Origin: Actinomycetes bacterium
GTDB taxonomy: Bacteria > Actinomycetota > Actinomycetes > Nanopelagicales > Nanopelagicaceae
Assembly: GCA_014190175.1 (NCBI GenBank)
Contig: BJFZ01000062.1
Coordinates: forward strand, 1 to 6,870
Length of the DNA: 6,870 nucleotides
Direction of reading: 5' to 3'
Below are positions 5,633 through 6,870 of this stretch, in pieces. Both the position numbers and the translations under genes were made by a program. Within the stretch, counting starts at the first letter, position 1, and every line of letters starts with the position of its first letter. Below the pieces are notes generated by a model. That model did no database searches. It worked only from the letters and a program-made list of their open reading frames with translations, and was not told where the DNA came from.

Positions 5633-6718
5633 ATGAGTTGGTTGGGGAAGCGCCGAAACCTAGATGGCTCGTCAGGGTCAATTAATGAAAATGTTTCCGC
5701 AGAAGTGCGAGAACTTCTTGATGTCATTGATATTGCAAGTGTGATTCTTGCTCCTGGTGAAATACCTTTTTATTACTCTCCAACGGCACTAACTCTTGGA
5801 GTTATTCGCGATGGAAGAGTTGCTGGAGAAGAGCTGCTTGCACTGATACGAGTGGTAAGGCGAACCGGAATTCCACAGACTGGCTTCATTGAAGTTCCTC
5901 GAGGTCCCATCGGGGAAGGTACGCGTCGCCTTTCGGTAAAAGTAACAAAACTAGGTGGAGAAGATTTGGTCCTTGCATTGCTGAGCGATGAAAGCGAAGC
6001 AGAAAGAATTGATGCAGTCAGACGTGATTTCGTTGCAAATATTTCCCACGAGTTGAAAACTCCAATCGGGGCGCTATCTTTATTAAGTGAAGCAGTCCTG
6101 GGCGCTAGTGATGAACCCGATGCGATTCGAAAGTTTGCAGTGAGAATGCAGAAAGAAACTAAACGGTTGAGCGACTTGGTTCAAGAAATTATCAACTTGT
6201 CTCGACTTCAAGACGCCGATCCTTTGCTAGATGCGATTACAGTTGATGTTGATGATATTGTTGATGAAGCGCTAAATCAGTGCCAGCTTGAAGCTGATAT
6301 GCGTGATATTGAATTTATACGTGGCCAAAGAGTTTTTGCGATTGTAGTTGGAGATCGAACTCAGTTAGTTATGGCAATTCATAATTTGATTCAAAATGCT
6401 ATTAATTACAGCCCTGATCGCACAAAGGTAACAATTAATACCGAAGCATCTGAAGGAATTGTCGAAATCTCCGTAATCGACCAAGGTATTGGTATTTCTG
6501 AACAAGATATTGCTCGTATATTTGAACGCTTTTATAGAGTAGATTCAGCGCGTTCCCGCGAAACGGGTGGCACTGGCTTAGGTTTGTCTATTGTTAAACA
6601 TGTTGCCGGAAATCATGGTGGTGATATTTCAGTATGGAGTTCACTCGGTGTTGGAAGTACTTTCTCAATGAAGCTACCAATTGGTGAAGAGAAACTTGAA
6701 ATAGGGAGCCAAGCATGA
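5633..6718 (+). CDS. senX3: SenX3-type sensor histidine kinase lacking membrane segments
   Basis: This is the sensor of the phosphate-responsive two-component system; it autophosphorylates on histidine and transfers the phosphate to RegX3. The 361 residues comprise a PAS-like N-terminal region (about 25-118), a DHp domain with H139 in FVANISHELKTP, and an HATPase_c domain. The ATPase domain has the N-box around N255 (HNLIQNAINYS), G1 at D283-QGIG-287, an F-box near FERFYR (297-302) and G2 at GGTGLGL (312-318). The DHp sequence is very close to mycobacterial SenX3. Unlike that protein, no hydrophobic membrane segment precedes the PAS region. An in-frame TAG (5627-5629) lies one codon before the ATG's preceding codon, so no longer N-terminus is possible. 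The stop overlaps regX3 as ATGA, giving translational coupling. Confidence 0.92.
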   Translation: MSWLGKRRNLDGSSGSINENVSAEVRELLDVIDIASVILAPGEIPFYYSPTALTLGVIRDGRVAGEELLALIRVVRRTGIPQTGFIEVPRGPIGEGTRRLSVKVTKLGGEDLVLALLSDESEAERIDAVRRDFVANISHELKTPIGALSLLSEAVLGASDEPDAIRKFAVRMQKETKRLSDLVQEIINLSRLQDADPLLDAITVDVDDIVDEALNQCQLEADMRDIEFIRGQRVFAIVVGDRTQLVMAIHNLIQNAINYSPDRTKVTINTEASEGIVEISVIDQGIGISEQDIARIFERFYRVDSARSRETGGTGLGLSIVKHVAGNHGGDISVWSSLGVGSTFSMKLPIGEEKLEIGSQA

Positions 6719-6870
6719 CAAAAATACTTGTCGTTGAAGATGAAGAATCTTTCTCTGAGGCAATTTCCTTCTTGTTGAAAAAGGAAGGATTTGAAGTAGA
6801 CATTGCAAAAAATGGGCCTGATGCCATTTCTCAATTTGAGGCACATGGTGTAGATCTAATCTTGCTAGAC
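6715..6870 (+). CDS. regX3: Response regulator RegX3, receiver domain N-terminus (cut by window end)
   Basis: The 52 residues present are the first half of a CheY-like receiver domain. The acidic pocket is D9-E10 within ILVVEDEE, and the last residue in the window is D52 at the end of GVDLILLD, the expected phospho-acceptor. The OmpR/PhoB-type DNA-binding domain that family members carry would lie beyond the window. The ATG overlaps the senX3 TGA by four bases (6715-6718), and a GGGAG ribosome binding site (6704-6708) is 6 bases upstream. RegX3 activates phosphate-starvation genes in mycobacteria. The PHO-box-like repeats upstream of senX3 are its likely local target. Confidence 0.92.
   Translation, partial: MTKILVVEDEESFSEAISFLLKKEGFEVDIAKNGPDAISQFEAHGVDLILLD

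Overview
The window looks like chromosomal core sequence from a low-GC member of the Actinobacteria, with GC by eye in the mid-40s percent. It carries a mycothiol-type MshA glycosyltransferase, a YbjN protein, phosphoglycerate mutase and a SenX3/RegX3 pair in the same relative order as Mycobacterium tuberculosis Rv0486-Rv0491. The streamlined layout, AT-rich codon use and leaderless-looking promoters suggest a freshwater planktonic lineage such as the Nanopelagicales (acI group). That placement is inference only. I see no mobile element, CRISPR array, tRNA or rRNA, and no stretch above 150 bases without a gene.

Layout. From 1 to 602 a 34-residue membrane peptide is stop/start-coupled to a nitrobindin-like beta-barrel protein. 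A leaderless-type promoter then leads into mshA and a YbjN-domain gene (649-2398). Two genes lie on the minus strand and meet this operon tail to tail: a DUF47 (PhoU-like) gene and a PiT-family phosphate permease (4029 to 2407). The DUF47 gene is interrupted by an in-frame TGA at codon 146, and the rest of the family domain is intact downstream in the same frame. gpmA (4090-4839) diverges from DUF47, and its stop codon overlaps that of the convergent phoU gene (5489-4836). phoU and senX3 diverge from a 143-base intergenic region that holds 11-base-spaced GTTCACC-like repeats, the signature of an actinobacterial PHO box. senX3 overlaps regX3 by ATGA, and the window ends exactly on the RegX3 phospho-acceptor aspartate.

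How the genes work together. PhoU, SenX3 and RegX3 form a phosphate-sensing module that probably controls its own intergenic region. PiT with DUF47 is a low-affinity phosphate importer with its usual accessory protein. MshA (first step of mycothiol synthesis) and the nitrobindin-like protein both relate to redox or nitrogen-oxide stress. No single undescribed system stands out. The most unusual points are the interrupted DUF47 gene, the SenX3 without membrane segments, and the clear PHO-box array.
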